Source of the DNA: Arion vulgaris
Taxonomy: Eukaryota > Mollusca > Gastropoda > Stylommatophora > Arionidae
Length of the DNA stretch: 64,000 nucleotides
Direction: 5' to 3'
Assembly (NCBI GenBank): GCA_020796225.1
Contig: CM036756.1
Location: forward strand, 54,466,616 to 54,530,615
The notes beneath the pieces were generated by a model. That model made no database searches. It saw nothing but the letters and a program-made list of their open reading frames with translations, and was not told where the DNA came from. Shown here one piece after another: positions 32,001-47,000 of the stretch; position 1 is the stretch's first letter, and each line of letters begins with the position of its first letter. The translations under genes were made by a program, and so were the position numbers.

Positions 32001-35000
32001 AAAACTATTTTTAGTTTATTTTCATTGATAAATATGTTGGCTACCACCATTACTTTAAAACTGTTCTAGCATTAATAAATCATAAAATGGTACTTATGCA
32101 AATTTAAGAAGTAAAATAATAATAATGGATTTTTGTCAGCAATTACAACAAAGGATCATGTGAAAATATACAATTTATTTATATTTATGAGTAAAAAATG
32201 CAAGCAGGCGGCTCATCATTAAGGGCCAGTGGGCGCGGCCCACCAATAATCAAAAGGGAGAATAACTTCCTGGAATAGAAAAATAATAGTAAATACTCCA
32301 AAACCATGATTTTTCCTAAAATGTGTGTCTGGCCCCACCAAGAAAAATGACCATGGGCTGCCACTGAATGCAAGATACATAAATAAGCCTAAGAAGGAAT
32401 AGATACATGGAAATTTAAAAATATAAAAGTATTGTATATTTTTGTTAAAGCAGGCACTAAAAGGCAACCATGCCACCACAGTTTCTCAATTAGGAAAGCA
32501 ATACTTATCAAAAGGAAACACAAAAATGTGCATGAAGTCTTAGAAAAGGCAGCAGTTACCCACAAGACTCTTTCCTAAAGTTATACAGAAACCAACATCT
32601 TTAGTCTCTGCATAGAGAACTGTAGATTACAAGCTCATCTCTGCAAAATGAAAGTTGTTCAAATAGTCCAATGAACATGCCAAAAGGACCCCAGACTCCA
32701 GAACACATTCTTCAAACGTGCCAACCTCTTCAATAACCTGTAGTCTCAGACATGGTCCAGTGAGACTAATTTGAAGAACTAATTGGGGAGGACTTTCTGA
32801 ACTGGTTTCACGGATGCAACTCATTTCACTGTTTAGTCCTCAAAGCATAGGTAATTGATTGCAGATGAAGTTGTATATTTTTATAGATATTATTTTTGAA
32901 TTAAATTTGTCAAGTGGGCATTTGTAGCTTAAGCGGTAGTGAGCTCGATCACAACTCAAGCGTACTTTTTTCTAACTCGTGGCGGGCAGTTCAAAAGCAA
33001 ATTCATTGCTGTGGAAAAGACAGTAGAAATAGACCCCACCATTCAGAAAGCAATGACAAACTACTGAACATATAAGTTGTGCCTAGAAAATCGACGGCCT
33101 GTTTACTGTGGTAAAGGATTTGCCACGATTTCAATTGCATGCCCAGTAGAGTATTCTATGAATGAATTTCCTCTTTTGTCTTTTGGTTAAAATTTACTTA
33201 GTGTACCATATGCTTTTTGTTGGATAGTAACTTTTACAATAAATATTTCTAGAGATATGGATATGGTGGATGGATTCAACTCCATCATCACTGCGCTGGG
33301 AGAGCAAAGATGATGAAAGATGGACAATTATTCAGAAAATTGAAGACAATTCCTGGTCTCCAGAGGCTCGACTCAAGGAGATGGATGCAACAGGTATAGT
33401 TTTAAATAACTTTTTTCTCTTTTCTTCTCATATCCTGGGTTGCCTCACAGTGTCAGGATAAGAAGTGATTTATAGTGCAGATTTTTGTGTGTGGTGTGTA
33501 CATGATGTCTTTCGCTGCCTCTGTTATTTCTGTGGTCAACTTTTTGTGTGGGCAAACTCTTGCCTTATATCTACTGTATCAAAATATCATTGACCATTGA
33601 GGTGCACTTTCTGTTGGTAATCTGGTTATGTGGTAAATCCATTTAGTTAGTTTTTTCCTGATAAAGTTCAGTACTGATTTTGTATCCACTTTTTTTTCCT
33701 GTCTTCACTCCTGAACTGCTTTTTTCTCTTTATACAAGTACTATATAACCTGCAAGTACTTATACTTCACGCAAGTCAAAGCACTTATTAGAAAATAGCC
33801 AATACAGAAATTCAAATTGAAAGAAATGCTTAGACAGACTTTAGCATAAATACAACATGTTTCAATGTAAGACATAAAATGCCATAATTCTATGAAAATT
33901 ATTGTTTTGGAGGGCATGATACTAGGCAGACAGGGAAGAAGGAAACCAAAGAAAAGATAGGTGCATCTATTCTAAAGTCTGTATACTCATTTAGAATATT
34001 TGTTATATTTTCAGGTGTCGATGTACAGGTCCTGTCTACAGTTCCAGTAATGTTTGGATATTGGGTAAGCGTTTGGTTTGAAATTTCCTCACATAAAACA
34101 AGACATTTATATATTTCCCATTGATATCTAGAATACTCTATTACTATTGATTACTCAGAGTTAAATTAGCTCAGTAGCAATGCTCTGGATTGACATATCA
34201 GTAGTCATCATCATCCAATAGCTTGTCCTGAGTAGAACTTTGCCAACCTAACAATGCTTTGGAATTGCTCTCTTATAGGTCAGATGTTCTACCTCTGCTG
34301 TTGTCATACTAAAATCATCAGTCAAGTCTTGAATCCATTTTCTCTGTGATCTTCTTCTCTTTGCCATGATGTTTCCTTTCATAATGGTCTTTTGAAGTTC
34401 ATACAAGAGACAACATTGAATATATAGTCAATATTTCAAGCGAAAGGAAGGATAATGGTCTTTTCCAACTCGTCATGCCATTTTATATGTCCACAATATT
34501 TCAATCTTCTCATTCTAATTTTTAGTATCAACCAATTTTCTTTGAGTTCCTTCAGGATATTTATATTTGTTCTTTTCTCAGTATTTTTTCTGTTTTCTGT
34601 AAATGGTATACAGAGGACTCCTCTGTAACACTTATATTCAAAAGCACATATATAATTTTCCACTGCATAGCTAAGTGTCCATGTTTCACACTCATACTTT
34701 GCCACTGGGAGTATGCATGCTTTTAGTATTCTGACCTATGTTCTCCTATCAGTTCAATTCCATACTGCATGTAGTTAAGTTTTTGTAAAGCTATTCTTGT
34801 GTATACCAGTAGTCGATGTTCATTTCTTGTGAGAAAAGTAAGAAGATTTACACAGAGCGTCTGATTATGCACCTTATAATTTGATATTTGATGTTGCCTG
34901 CCAGCATCACTCAATGATATACATCACTTAACAAAAATACAAATCCTTTTCCAACATTTGTAGGCAGAGCCCAAAGACACATTGGACTTATGCGAGATTC

Positions 35001-38000
35001 TGAACAACCATATAGCAGCTGTTGTTAAGAAGTATCCATCCCGCTTTGTTGGTCTAGGCACACTTCCCATGCAGGCACCCGAACTGGCAGTAAAAGAACT
35101 GATCAGATGCTGCAAAGACTTGGGTAAGTACTTTCAGTGATTTCAGTATTTATATTATGCGCCAAGTTGCAGGAACAGTTGTCTTGAGGTTGTTTTAAAT
35201 ATTATCAACTCCTGATTATTGACAAAAGGATTAATCAGTTTGTGATGTAACTTTGTAAGTCATTTCACTTTATATAGCCATCTTCTACAATAGGTATTAG
35301 CCGTTAGAAAACGATAAGGCTATATAAACGATTTATCTTTTTCTCCTATATTCCTTTCTGTTTCCAATAGAGCTGTAACTTATCACTAACATATATATTG
35401 ATTTTTTAATTTGACATTTGTATTTGAACATTTTGCTGAAATTGTTCTTAACACTTTTCCGTATTTTGACGTAGTTTCTATAACAGATACCCTCTGAAGG
35501 TGGAGTATAGACTTAATTGCACTACGTTTCCTTATATCTATGCATATAAATATAAAGTAACTCTTCAGAAATGACAGACCACCTGCTTAGATTATCACAC
35601 AAAGCACAAGCTCCATAGCTTCGGCAACGATCATAACGGTGGGTTGTCAGTTGTAACCCAACCACTGATAATGCAGGAGAAATAATGTCCAATAGGATAC
35701 AAATTTGTACAGATGTGTTGAACATTTTCTGCAGATAAAACCTCACTTTACAGTCCCACATCTACAGAGTTACACTGTAGCATGAAGTCTGGTAGAATAT
35801 GTCATAGGAGAGGGTTGTTGCAGAAATGTTGGACACGGACAGATATGTTTTTGTCAGTTGTATTGACAAGACCAGTCCGTAGATTATGTTTTTATATATC
35901 TGTTTTGTTTTCAAGGTAACAGTATAGAAAAATCATCAACCATTCCCTGGCGTTTTGCCAGTAATGGGAAATTCTGGTACACCCAACCAGCTTGACTTTG
36001 GGTACCATGATTTAGAACCCAACAGGCGGTTTTTGTGTGCGATTATTATAACCAGTATCACAATCACTTGCATGGCTTGTGTGCTGCTTATCGCTCTCTA
36101 GAAGTCTGCCAGGAGACTTGTCTAGGCTTAGCCATTCTGTGTTACTGCTCATCTGTGGCGGGACAAAATCTCATGATTCACAGCTGCGCTTAAGACTACT
36201 ACCTAATCTTATGGTAGTTCTCCTTCGATTCCTACCCACTTTGTCAGACTACTGTGCAGCAATTGGTTTCCAAGGCCACCTCGTAGAGGTGCAGCAGGGA
36301 CTTGGTCAGTACCCACTCACTGACCCTGATCCTATCTTGTCACCTTATTTCATTGCATTTATGATCCTTGTCCCAGATAAAAGAAACTTGTTACTTGTTC
36401 AAGTTTTTCTTCAGTTAAAATGTATTCATGAAATTTAAAGTCATTTTAATTAAATATAGATATGTTATGACCATTCTGTACCATATTAAAGATTAACCTT
36501 AACCTGGCTGTACCCCAGATAATCAAGATTTTACTCTTTTGGTGACCCTTTTTTTAGCACTATACAATTTTAATGTTATTGTTGCGTTCGTTCTTATCAA
36601 CCAAGTTAACGACTCATCGTGATCTGTGTGATTATGTGAGTATGCTGTGCCCTTGTTAGGCCCCTTTGACATACAGGACAGGCACATCCAAATTTCAGCC
36701 AAAGTGTGAGTAGTATCCAACAGTACACAGATTTCCATAGATGTGTAACTTAAGATTATGCAAACAGAAAAACCCACTTTAAAGTATCCCATCTGGAGTT
36801 ATACTGTAGCATGGTATCAGATCTATCGTGTGACCACCGCTTAGACTGATGTACCAGATTTACACATGAATTTTGCTGCTGTTATTAGGGACTCTGTCCC
36901 TCTGTACAGCTTTTCATTTATTTCAATATTTTCCGACCAGGTTTCATTTCTCAGTCCTGCTAGCAGTGGACAGTCTTGCATTAAGTGCTCTGCCGTCATT
37001 TTCACCTACTCTCAGTGGCACATGCTAGTTGTGCCAATTTTAAATTTGTTATACAGGTAATATCGGAGTCTGTAATGGCTGGTACGGAGATGGAGTATGA
37101 TAACTTGTTTGCTATGGGACAGACCATAGTACCCATCTTTGGCGTTGTGTTGAGGGTGGTCTTCGACCACTTCTCTCTGTATCGCCATCCGATGGTTGTT
37201 TTAGCCTCCTCGTAGCTGATTTCGTAATCAGTCTGCGGCAGTCGCCCTCCTGTCTTTGCTAGCCTGTCTGCCTCGTCGTTTCCCCTTATATTGCAGTGTG
37301 ATGGGATCCACTGTATAACTGTGCGTTTGAATGAGTTTGTTAGTACTCCGAGGATCGCCTTTAGCTCACTCAGTTAGCTTTATGCCGGTTGAGCTTTTTA
37401 GTGCTTTGACGGCTGACTGGGCTTCCGTGAATATCATTACTTTGTTGTGTGCGGCACTGCTTCTCTCTAGGGTCATTTCTGTGGCTACTCTTAGTGCCTA
37501 TGTCGTATCAGATCTGATTGGTCATAGGGAGACCATCAGAGCTGACTCGACACCAGGACAGTTTTAATAAATCTGCAGGTTGAAAGATATTAAATTAGTT
37601 ATCAAATTTCTTTACCTAAATACTATTGATTTCATCTTAAAGTACACATTAACATGAATTAGCTACGCTTTTGCTATTTTTTTTAACCAAAACAAATGTT
37701 TTGTGAACTTTTGGAGGGGAAGAGACACCAAGGCAGACCGCTACTCAGATATAAGGATGTCTGCAAGGCCTCAATGAAGCAACTTTTCTATTGGTCCCAG
37801 CAAATGGGAAAAACTAGCTGGTGACCGAGTTGTGTGGAATGCGACAGTGCACAAAGGTGCAGAATCTTTTGAAAAGAGACTTAGGGATGAGCTGAAAGAC
37901 AAGAGAGACAAGCGAAAACTCAGAAGTTGTCACAGTAAAACACTTGCCAATTGACCATCTGTTAAGATGTAAAAAGCCATATATATTTATTTAAAAGGCT

Positions 38001-41000
38001 TCATAGACAGTACACTAACTGGTTAGGGCTGTCAGCTTTGTCTTATATGGCTTACAAGAAAACTAAAGAAACTCTTGGTTTGACATGTTTGGACAAGCAT
38101 GGATGGAGAAGTAAGAAAGGGCAGATAAATTTGCTGGAATGACATCTATTGAAAGGGGGAGAAGTATGGACAGGGCAAACATTATTTGTTTGTTATGTAG
38201 GGGGATTAAAGCCTCTTTAAGCTGAGGCATGCCCTTTTAACCTTAGGAACAAGCCTTTTATTGGTTATATCAGAGCATGTAGGAAAACAAATATAAAAAA
38301 TAAGAAACTGGTGGAAAATCCAACAATATTAACAGACAATATGTATGCCCTCTACCCTATAAATGCAAAAACAAAATCTGAGACAGTGAACCTCCTGATT
38401 GAAATGTAGGTTAAGCATGGACATATGTTCCAGTGTTGTCTATGAGGTAGATAGAGAAGATGCGCCAGCCAACCTCACTTAGGTACAGTGGTAGAGTTTG
38501 CGGGGAACACTGAGATGGCTGCTGCATTGGAGGGTGGAACAGATATGAATTTGTTAAATGTAAGAGAATGTAATTTAGTAGAACTGCACTGTTTATAGTT
38601 TGAAATATTGTTCTGACTGTATCTGCCTTATTTTGTGGCCAATAAAAATGCATGTAAAAGAATTAAAAAATTGTGTAAAAATGCCAGTAAAATAATACAG
38701 GAATTGTGTAAAAAAGTAAAAGAATACAGAAGTTGTGTTACGATCATCAGCTGCTGGTCCATTCCAGGGTTTCCTGGTGTTCAGATTGGATCTCATGTAA
38801 ATGACTGGAATCTTGATGCACCTGAGTTGCAGCAGATATTTGCTGTAAGTACATTGTTGTGTTATCTGTGTTACTAATAACTAAGTTTCTGTTAGGGAAA
38901 GGGATGAGAAAGGTAATACATTGAGTTGTTAAATTGATACCATTGCACACTTGTGAATCTTGAGCATTGAACAAATAGATGAAATAATTGCAATTGTGGA
39001 AATGTAGTTTAAAAGCTCTTCTACTTTTTTGTTCCCCCCAAAAAGGACATTTGTTACATTGTGTCACAATTTGTTGTGAGGCTGTGGTTTTTGACAGAGC
39101 TGACCTGCCCAGCATCAATACTACTCTGATGAAGTTCCAGATCCACTGGGCAGGTCATATAGTTCACATGCCAGACAACTGGCTACTCAAAAGACTTCTC
39201 TATGGTGAGATCAAGAAAGGAAAATGCTCACAAGGCGGGTGATAAAAACATTAAAAAAAGACAACCTCAAGAGGTCACTAAAAGCATAGGGAAAATCGCT
39301 ACTCATTACCTTTCAGAGTAGTACTCGACTTCTCAAACAGAAAAACCATTACCACAATGCCCAAGAACATTTCTAACCCAAATTGGTCTCATCAGTCATG
39401 CCATGTGACAAGCTAGAAAATCAAGATTAGCGATTCTTCTCTGGGGATGAATGTATAGCACTGACGGTGTTATGCTAAACAGGAATTCTAAAATAAAAAT
39501 GTTAAATATCTTTTTCGAATGCTCCTTATCGACCACTTGTTAACCATTCTGTGTGATTTGTATGTGATCTTAGCCTAAGAGCAATTGTACGCTATGCGAA
39601 TTACGCGCCTACAAGTAGGCCAGCACATCCAATTTCTGCTTTTTATTTACTAGGGTAGCTTCCTAGGTCCTACATCAGTCGCCTCTTATGACATGCCTTG
39701 TTGGTCGCATTGGTACTATTCTTTGCGTCCCTTGCAGACTCCGGCACCATACTTGTGAAATGTTAAACTAGGACAGAATTTACTCTACTTGCACTGACAA
39801 GATCTCTTACATTAACAATTACTTGTTGCATTTCTGGAATGTTCTTTATGTCTGTCTTGTTCTATTCTTTATTTCTCAGATGCAAGCCTCTTCTTAAATT
39901 AGAAATCCTATGTATTTAAAATAGTATAGTATAGTTCTTTTACTTTTTTGACTGTCCAGGTGGTACGACAAGATAACCAACTCTGAAGTACTGCAACATG
40001 CAAACTTGTCTTCCATCATGGGCAGGCTCAGCAGTAGAAGACTGAGATGGCTAGGACATGTGAGAAGAATGGACAATAGCAGCATACCACAACAGGTTGT
40101 TCTGTGACCTTTCGGAAGGGAAGAGGCTCCACTGGAGACCACTGTTCAGATATAAGGATGCCTGCAAGACCTCAACGAGAAACTTATCAGTCTCAACCAA
40201 TGGGGAAAAACTAACGGATTACCGAGTTATGTGGCAAACAACAATATGCAAAGGTGCAGAATCTTTTAAAAGAGACATAGGATGATCTTAAAGTCAAAGA
40301 GAGACGAGCGCAAACTCGAAAGTTGTCACAGTAAAGCACCTGCCAATTGACCGTCAGTAAAGATGAAAAAGATCATATATTAATATTTTTAAATGAATTT
40401 GTTTTAATATTGTTTCATTTACATAGAAGGTGCGTTCAGGAGACTTTTATTTCATAACGTTTGCTGTCATTTGTCTTTTTTGTTATTAATTCTCTTGGGA
40501 GTTTGCTTGCTATTTGTCCTTTTGCTATTAGCAACTTGCAAGTTTGTTTATCATCTGTGTTTTTGCTGTTTAACCTGTTATATTATATATTTACTTTCAG
40601 TCATTACCATTTCCTGTAGCTGACTTTCATTTTTCTTTATTGAGATGGTGTCCTCAGTTTATTAGTAATTTGTTAATTTTATGTCCGCTTGATGAATCTT
40701 GTTATGTTTTGACACTTCAGTTTTTGTATCAGGTAACCAATAGTACACTTCCTAGTTTTTTTCTCCTTAAAATCTAGTTCCCATTTATTTGTAACTGCCT
40801 TTAGTGAAGAAGAGTAGTCCTATTTGTAATGTAAAATATTCATTATACATTATACAGGCTGCAGAAGAACATAATTGTGCAATATTTGTGCATCCTTGGG
40901 ATATGGAACAAAGTGGACGCATGAAGAAATACTGGCTCCCTTGGCTAGTAGGTTTGTCAATTTATAAATGTTTTCCTATTAATCGATGAGACGTAACTCA

Positions 41001-44000
41001 TTAACCAACAGTGACTTTCTTATATGTGGCTTATATAATTCTATGATTTTCATCCATGTCCATCAATAAAAATAAAATTGGCACAAAATCTGAAATAATC
41101 ACAATCTGCGTGGCACCGATATCGAAGCTGATAACACTCTGTACTAGTGAGAACATGCTGTGGAAATTATAGAGATCGAGGCCAGCTTGACCACAAATTC
41201 TTGATGTGCACATGATATGCATTTGGACTACAGGAGACCCTGATCCTTTACTTCTGGATCTAAATGATAAGTACCCTGAAGTCGGAATAATGCTCACCCT
41301 GGTAATAAGAAAAGCAAGCCTTCACGTAAAAATCAGTAAGGGTGACATATTAGACATAACTACATCTGAATTTATAACAATCAAACAAAACCAAAGAGAA
41401 ATCACAATCTGCAATCAAATGAGTGTGAGATCTGTACTCTAAGCTTAGTTTAGTGTGAAAGCATTCTGTATTCGATATTTGTAAAATGTTGAATGAGAAA
41501 GTTCACAAACATTTGTGGGACATATGCAAACTTTATATGGTAAATGAGAACAATTGTCGAGCCTAATATTATAAATCAATGGAGAATAAAATAATGAACA
41601 CTCTTCTTCTTCACCCCTAGGAAGGCATAGGTCCACAACCAAGGTTTCCTAAGCCTTCCTATCTAGGGCCATTTTTTTCAGATCTCTACTTTTTCTCCAT
41701 TTTCTTGCATTCTGTTTCCAACTCCTGCCTCCAGGTGTTCCTGGGTCTTCCCTTACCTCTTTTACCCGGGGGTTCTATCGAGAGGCCTGTCTCGTGATGC
41801 TGTCAGAAGGTCTCCTCAGTGTGTGTCGTATCCACCGCCACCTTCGGCCCCTTTTCTCTTGTTCTACCTGCTGTTGTCCCACTCTGTCCCACAGTTCCCA
41901 TTTTGTGGTCTTGTCATACCACTGTAGATGGAGTTTCTTGCGCAGGCGTCAATTGATGAATGTCTGCAACATTTTCATGTTAAAATAATGAACATGATGT
42001 TTTAAAAAGCCCAGTTGACTCATGAAAGACATGTCATTATTACCAATGTTTGCAACCTCTTAGTTAAAATATTTGATGTGTTTTTAAGGTATGCCATCAG
42101 AGACAGCAGTTTCCATTTGTTCCATGCTTTTTGGTGGTGTATTAGAACGATTTCCTAAATTGAAAGTTTGCTTTGCGCATGGAGGTAAATTTTCAGAATT
42201 TTTGCATTATAATTAACTTTTGGACAGTAAAATTGTTACAGCTTACTATAAATTTAAGTTGAAATCAAAGCTAATTTATAGTGTTGTAAAAAATTCTGTA
42301 GCTCTGTTTGTTATTTATATATTCACTTTTTGGTCATTACAGGCAGTCATTTGTCAAGTGAGTTGTTTTTTGCCTAACTTGAGCAGCTAATATGGGAATG
42401 TGCCTTGCTCATTTTGCACAAACTCACTCTCTTCCCTTCTGTTTCCATCCAAAGGGAAGACAAAGTCCATATGTTTGGAATTAAGCAGGATTTGTATAGG
42501 ATATCAGAAGATTGAATGGAATATACCTAACCATCAACTGCCTCTGATATCTATTTATTGACAATCTTTGTTATTCACAAAGCAAGATAAGGGGCTACAG
42601 AAAATAACAATAATAAAAGAATAGCTACAACATTTTTTATCATTTGTGATTACCCCAATTTATTTTAATGTCTTTGTAAATCTGCCTTAAAAATAAATAT
42701 AGAGGTTTTAAATAGTTTGAAAACATTATTCTATGAATTGAAATCTCGAGAACATGTTTTCTTCATTGCATTTTTTATACAGTATTTTATGTTTCAATGA
42801 ATTGATTTGCTATGAAGTTGTTTTTTAAACCTCTAGATGGAATTATTTTTGATAGCACTAAATTGCACACATGGTAGTTAGTTGAACTATAAATTGTATA
42901 TAAATATGATTAGTTATAACTTAGTATATGTCGAATTAAAAACAAATGGACAGATTTGTTAAAATATGTAAACTACATTAGTAAATGTTTTGAAGTGCTA
43001 ACCATGTAAGTAAAAATATAAGTATACGGCAAACAAATTTATCTAATCTTTTACAAAGAATTCTCCACATATTGAAGTTCTTCAAAACATCTTATTTCAG
43101 AAATCCAGTTCAACTATCCTCTTTAGTAGTTAAATGTCTGAATTCATAACTGTAAAAAATGTGTGCTTGGGTACTGGGTTTGTGAACTGTTCACAAACTA
43201 GCAACATCAATATCCAAGAGAAAATTTCAGTTAAAGTTGCAACAAATCATATTTTATATGAATTAAAATTGATTGATTTATTGATAGGACCATCATCATT
43301 GCACTTCAGTGAGTAACCCTATGCGCTTTGGAACTGGGTTTGTGATCTGTTCACAAACTAGCAACATTAATATCCATGAGAAAATTCCATTTAAATATAG
43401 CAACAAATCATATTTTATATGAATTCTGATACAACAAAATTGTTGAGCCCATGTGGTTTCCAGTTATATTGATCTTCTCTTTTGAGTACAAGTACTTACC
43501 ATTCAATATCGAATACGATACTGTGCAAAATTAACATAGCATTTATTTCATCATCACTCTAGTGCACACCATCAGTTACCAACCAATTTGCAAAACTAGT
43601 CACTAAAGTAATTTTGTGTAGAGAAGTGGTCAACATTTGTCTTGCATTCTGAAGGTTGGGGGTTTGAATCCTGACTATTTTGTTCGGTTCATGGAACAAA
43701 AGCGTCAAAATAGAAAGGCAGTAAAACTCCCCACAAGTGAAAGTATACGTTGCCCACACTGTACAAGAACATTTCAAGCCCGCATCAGGCTCACTAGTCA
43801 TCTACGCACACACAGACAAACATAACGCAACTATTACATTCCATTGGATGAAAATTGTCTGGTCATCATCACCCATGATGGACGAGCATCATGTCTTTCG
43901 GTTTACTAGTGCATTTGTCAAAAATATGGTCAATATTGAGCGTGAGAAGAATTCTGGAGCTAATCTCCTGTGCCATGTAGTTTTGAATGCAGTTTTGTGT

Positions 44001-47000
44001 TGTAGGGCTAGCATAACTTTCTAGGGAGGACATACAGGGTACAGTCTTGAAGGACAAGTTCTGGGGTTTGATCAGAGATGCCATAGAAGAGGTGGAGACA
44101 ATCGTAGCCTGTGAAAGTGTTTATTTAGTCGGTTTAGCCCTGTTCTGAGACGGAAGGTGAAGGTCTGTCCTTGTCTGTCGAGTGTATGATAGTTGTTATT
44201 GGATAGTTTAAAGGTGCTAGCTAATATTACAAACCAGTGTTGTCGACAGTTTTGAAAAAGAAACAACTGTTGAAATATTAAAAAATAAACTGAATAAAAC
44301 ATGTTTGTAAATGCACATCAAGATCTTTAATTGTTGTGGTGTCATATTAATTTTCTTTATATATTTTGTTAGGTGGTTCATTTCCTTTCACTGTTGGTCG
44401 TATTGAGCATGGGTTTAATGTGAGACCAGACCTATGTGCCACAGAAACTTCAGTGAATCCAAGAAAGTATTTGGGTACAATCTACACTGACTCCCTAGTG
44501 CATGATGCTCATGCTTTAAGACTGCTGGTGAATGTTATAGGCGAGGTGAGAGGTTACTTTGCTAATTCAGAAATATGTTGAAGTTCATCGACCATTATCG
44601 ACCCATTGATTATCAGAATTGGTATCACTGCACATCTGGCAGATACATAGTCACTCATTTTCTTTCTTTAACAAATGTTGAAAGGTATTCATGCTGATGG
44701 TTCCCACTGCTCACTGATTATATATGTTTTTGTCTTGTGTAACTCCTTCATGTGTCACTTTTTATTCTCAATTCCTGCTGCCTCAGTATAGCTGCTTCAT
44801 TTATTCTGCAAATTTCTAGTCATAGTATGTCTTTTTCATTTATTGCTGTAAATTTCTGCAGCCATTGTATGTCTTGTTCATTTATTGCTGTGTCATCATG
44901 CAATATGTGAATGGTGATTGACTTTATTATGTCCCTCAATCTATATTCAGTAAACAAAATTATTGGCACTGTCAAGCCTGTCAGTTCTATATAAGCAATG
45001 CATCATATTTTATAATGATATCAGTTATTTAACTTGTGAGTAGACCAGGGCAAAAATCACGTTTTTACAAGCCATTTTTTGCAGCACAATCGAGTTTTTA
45101 GTATCATATATACAAGACATGTAAAGAGAAAAAACACTCTGTTGACAACCATATTGGAGGGAATAAATATGGACAAGCAGGCAAGATGAAGACAGTGAGT
45201 GATATGACTGGGAAGAAAAATGTTTATCAGAAGGTATTACCATGGTTAGAGAAATGTTGAAGTAGTGAAGTTTTATGCTGAGGAATAAAGACATCTTTCT
45301 TTATGTTATGTTCACGTTGGGCTTTTATCTTTCACCATAAGTGGGGGAAAAATGCTGAGAACCTCACTGAATTAACCAGCATCCTGAGGATGAAAATAAA
45401 ACTTAGTCCCATAACCAGTTGGTCATCTACTCATCATCATCATCAGGTACCGTGCCAACTGGCGTTGGCAATCATGGATCTCCACAAATCTCTGTCATTG
45501 GTGTTTGCTATCAACTCAGATGTTGAAGTTCTACCATGCCATGAAGTCAAGCTATCCAAAAATTTTCTCTGTCTCGTCTACCCTTGATTTTCCCGGCTGT
45601 CACAATGTGTTCTAAACCTCCCCTCCTCATCACATGCCTGAAAAATTATGACTGCCTCTTTCTTATATTGATGACAAGCCTTCTCTGTGTCTTGATCTCA
45701 TTCAATACCTCAACATTAGTCATTTTAGCAGTCCATGGGATTTTCATCATTTTTCTGTAAAACCACATTTCTGTGGCCCTCAGAGATTTTTCGATCTGTG
45801 TGTTCATTGTCCATGACTCACATCCATATGTCAGTATTGTCAGTACTACTCCTCCTAGAGCCACAAAACAATGATAAACTATATTTATGATGATATGATT
45901 ACTTTCTAATAATTCCACATCAAAGTTTCTCACAATTAAAAATGAACATATGTAGATTTTTGTCTCTTATCTCTCTTCTGTTTTACTTCAGAATCGCATA
46001 GTACTTGGTAGTGACTATCCCTTTCCTCTTGGAGAGCATTGCCCAGGAAAATTGATAGAATCAATGGAAGATTTTACTCCAGAACTGAAGGTAAATTATT
46101 AAATTAGTCGTCGGATCACCATCACTGCACGTCGAACAGTTAGCCCATAAGTGCTCCGATCTCTCCCTCAGTATGTCCATCAGCGTGTGGAGACTAACGA
46201 CACCAGTTCTTTGTTGGTTTACAATTCTTCTTTGTCTGCCAGCATAGCGTTCTTGTCGAGCTACACCACACCTAGCTTTGAGTTCTTGCAGTCTGGTTAG
46301 TGTTGTAGATTCACCGCTATTACGTGAATCATGTACACGTCCTCTCTCCCTTAAGGAATTTATAATATCAGCCTGGTCCATTGCTCGCTCGCTTTGTACA
46401 GCTGCCTTACCTTCAAGCCTATCCACACGTTCATTCCCCTTACACCTGCATGCCCTGGCACAAAAATAAAACTGATCTTTGTCAGCTTAGATCTTCCCAG
46501 CGACTCCATCCAATGTCTCCTAGCCCATCCTGTTTCAATCTTCCTGAGCATGCTCATTGAGTCACTGAGAAAACATGCATGAATAAAAGTCTGTGATTCT
46601 AGCCAAATCATCGCTTTGGTAACCGCCATGATTTCCATAGTGAGACTGCTCGTTGTCACGGCAAAACCACCACTGTCTTCCTTCACAACATCTCCTCCGA
46701 CCTGAGCAGTGAAAGCCCACGAGCTCCGCACATGTCGAATCACCGAACCATCCGTGTAAATGATTACATCATGCTCAGATGCGTTCTCAGAAATCAATGC
46801 CTGAACTGCTGCCTCCACGACAAGTGGGTTGTCTTGTCTGCTTTCTTTATCAAGTTTCATGCAGATTATTAAATGATAATATGTAATAAATATATAAATT
46901 CGTAGATCGTTTCTGAATTGGATGTTCTATATGGTCAATTCTGAAATGAATGTTCTATATAGTCAATTCTGAAATGAATGTTCTATATAGTCAATTCTGA

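Noticed and set aside
36079..36438. 119-codon plus-strand frame in ACMSD intron 4
   Set aside because: No recognised domain, no conserved splice sites in phase with ACMSD, and exon 4 joins exon 5 directly by family alignment.
43637..43825. Host zinc-finger gene suggested by the C2H2 motif
   Set aside because: Single finger at the end of a LINE-like 3' sequence, repeated in form at 13282-13345; no further fingers or exon structure.
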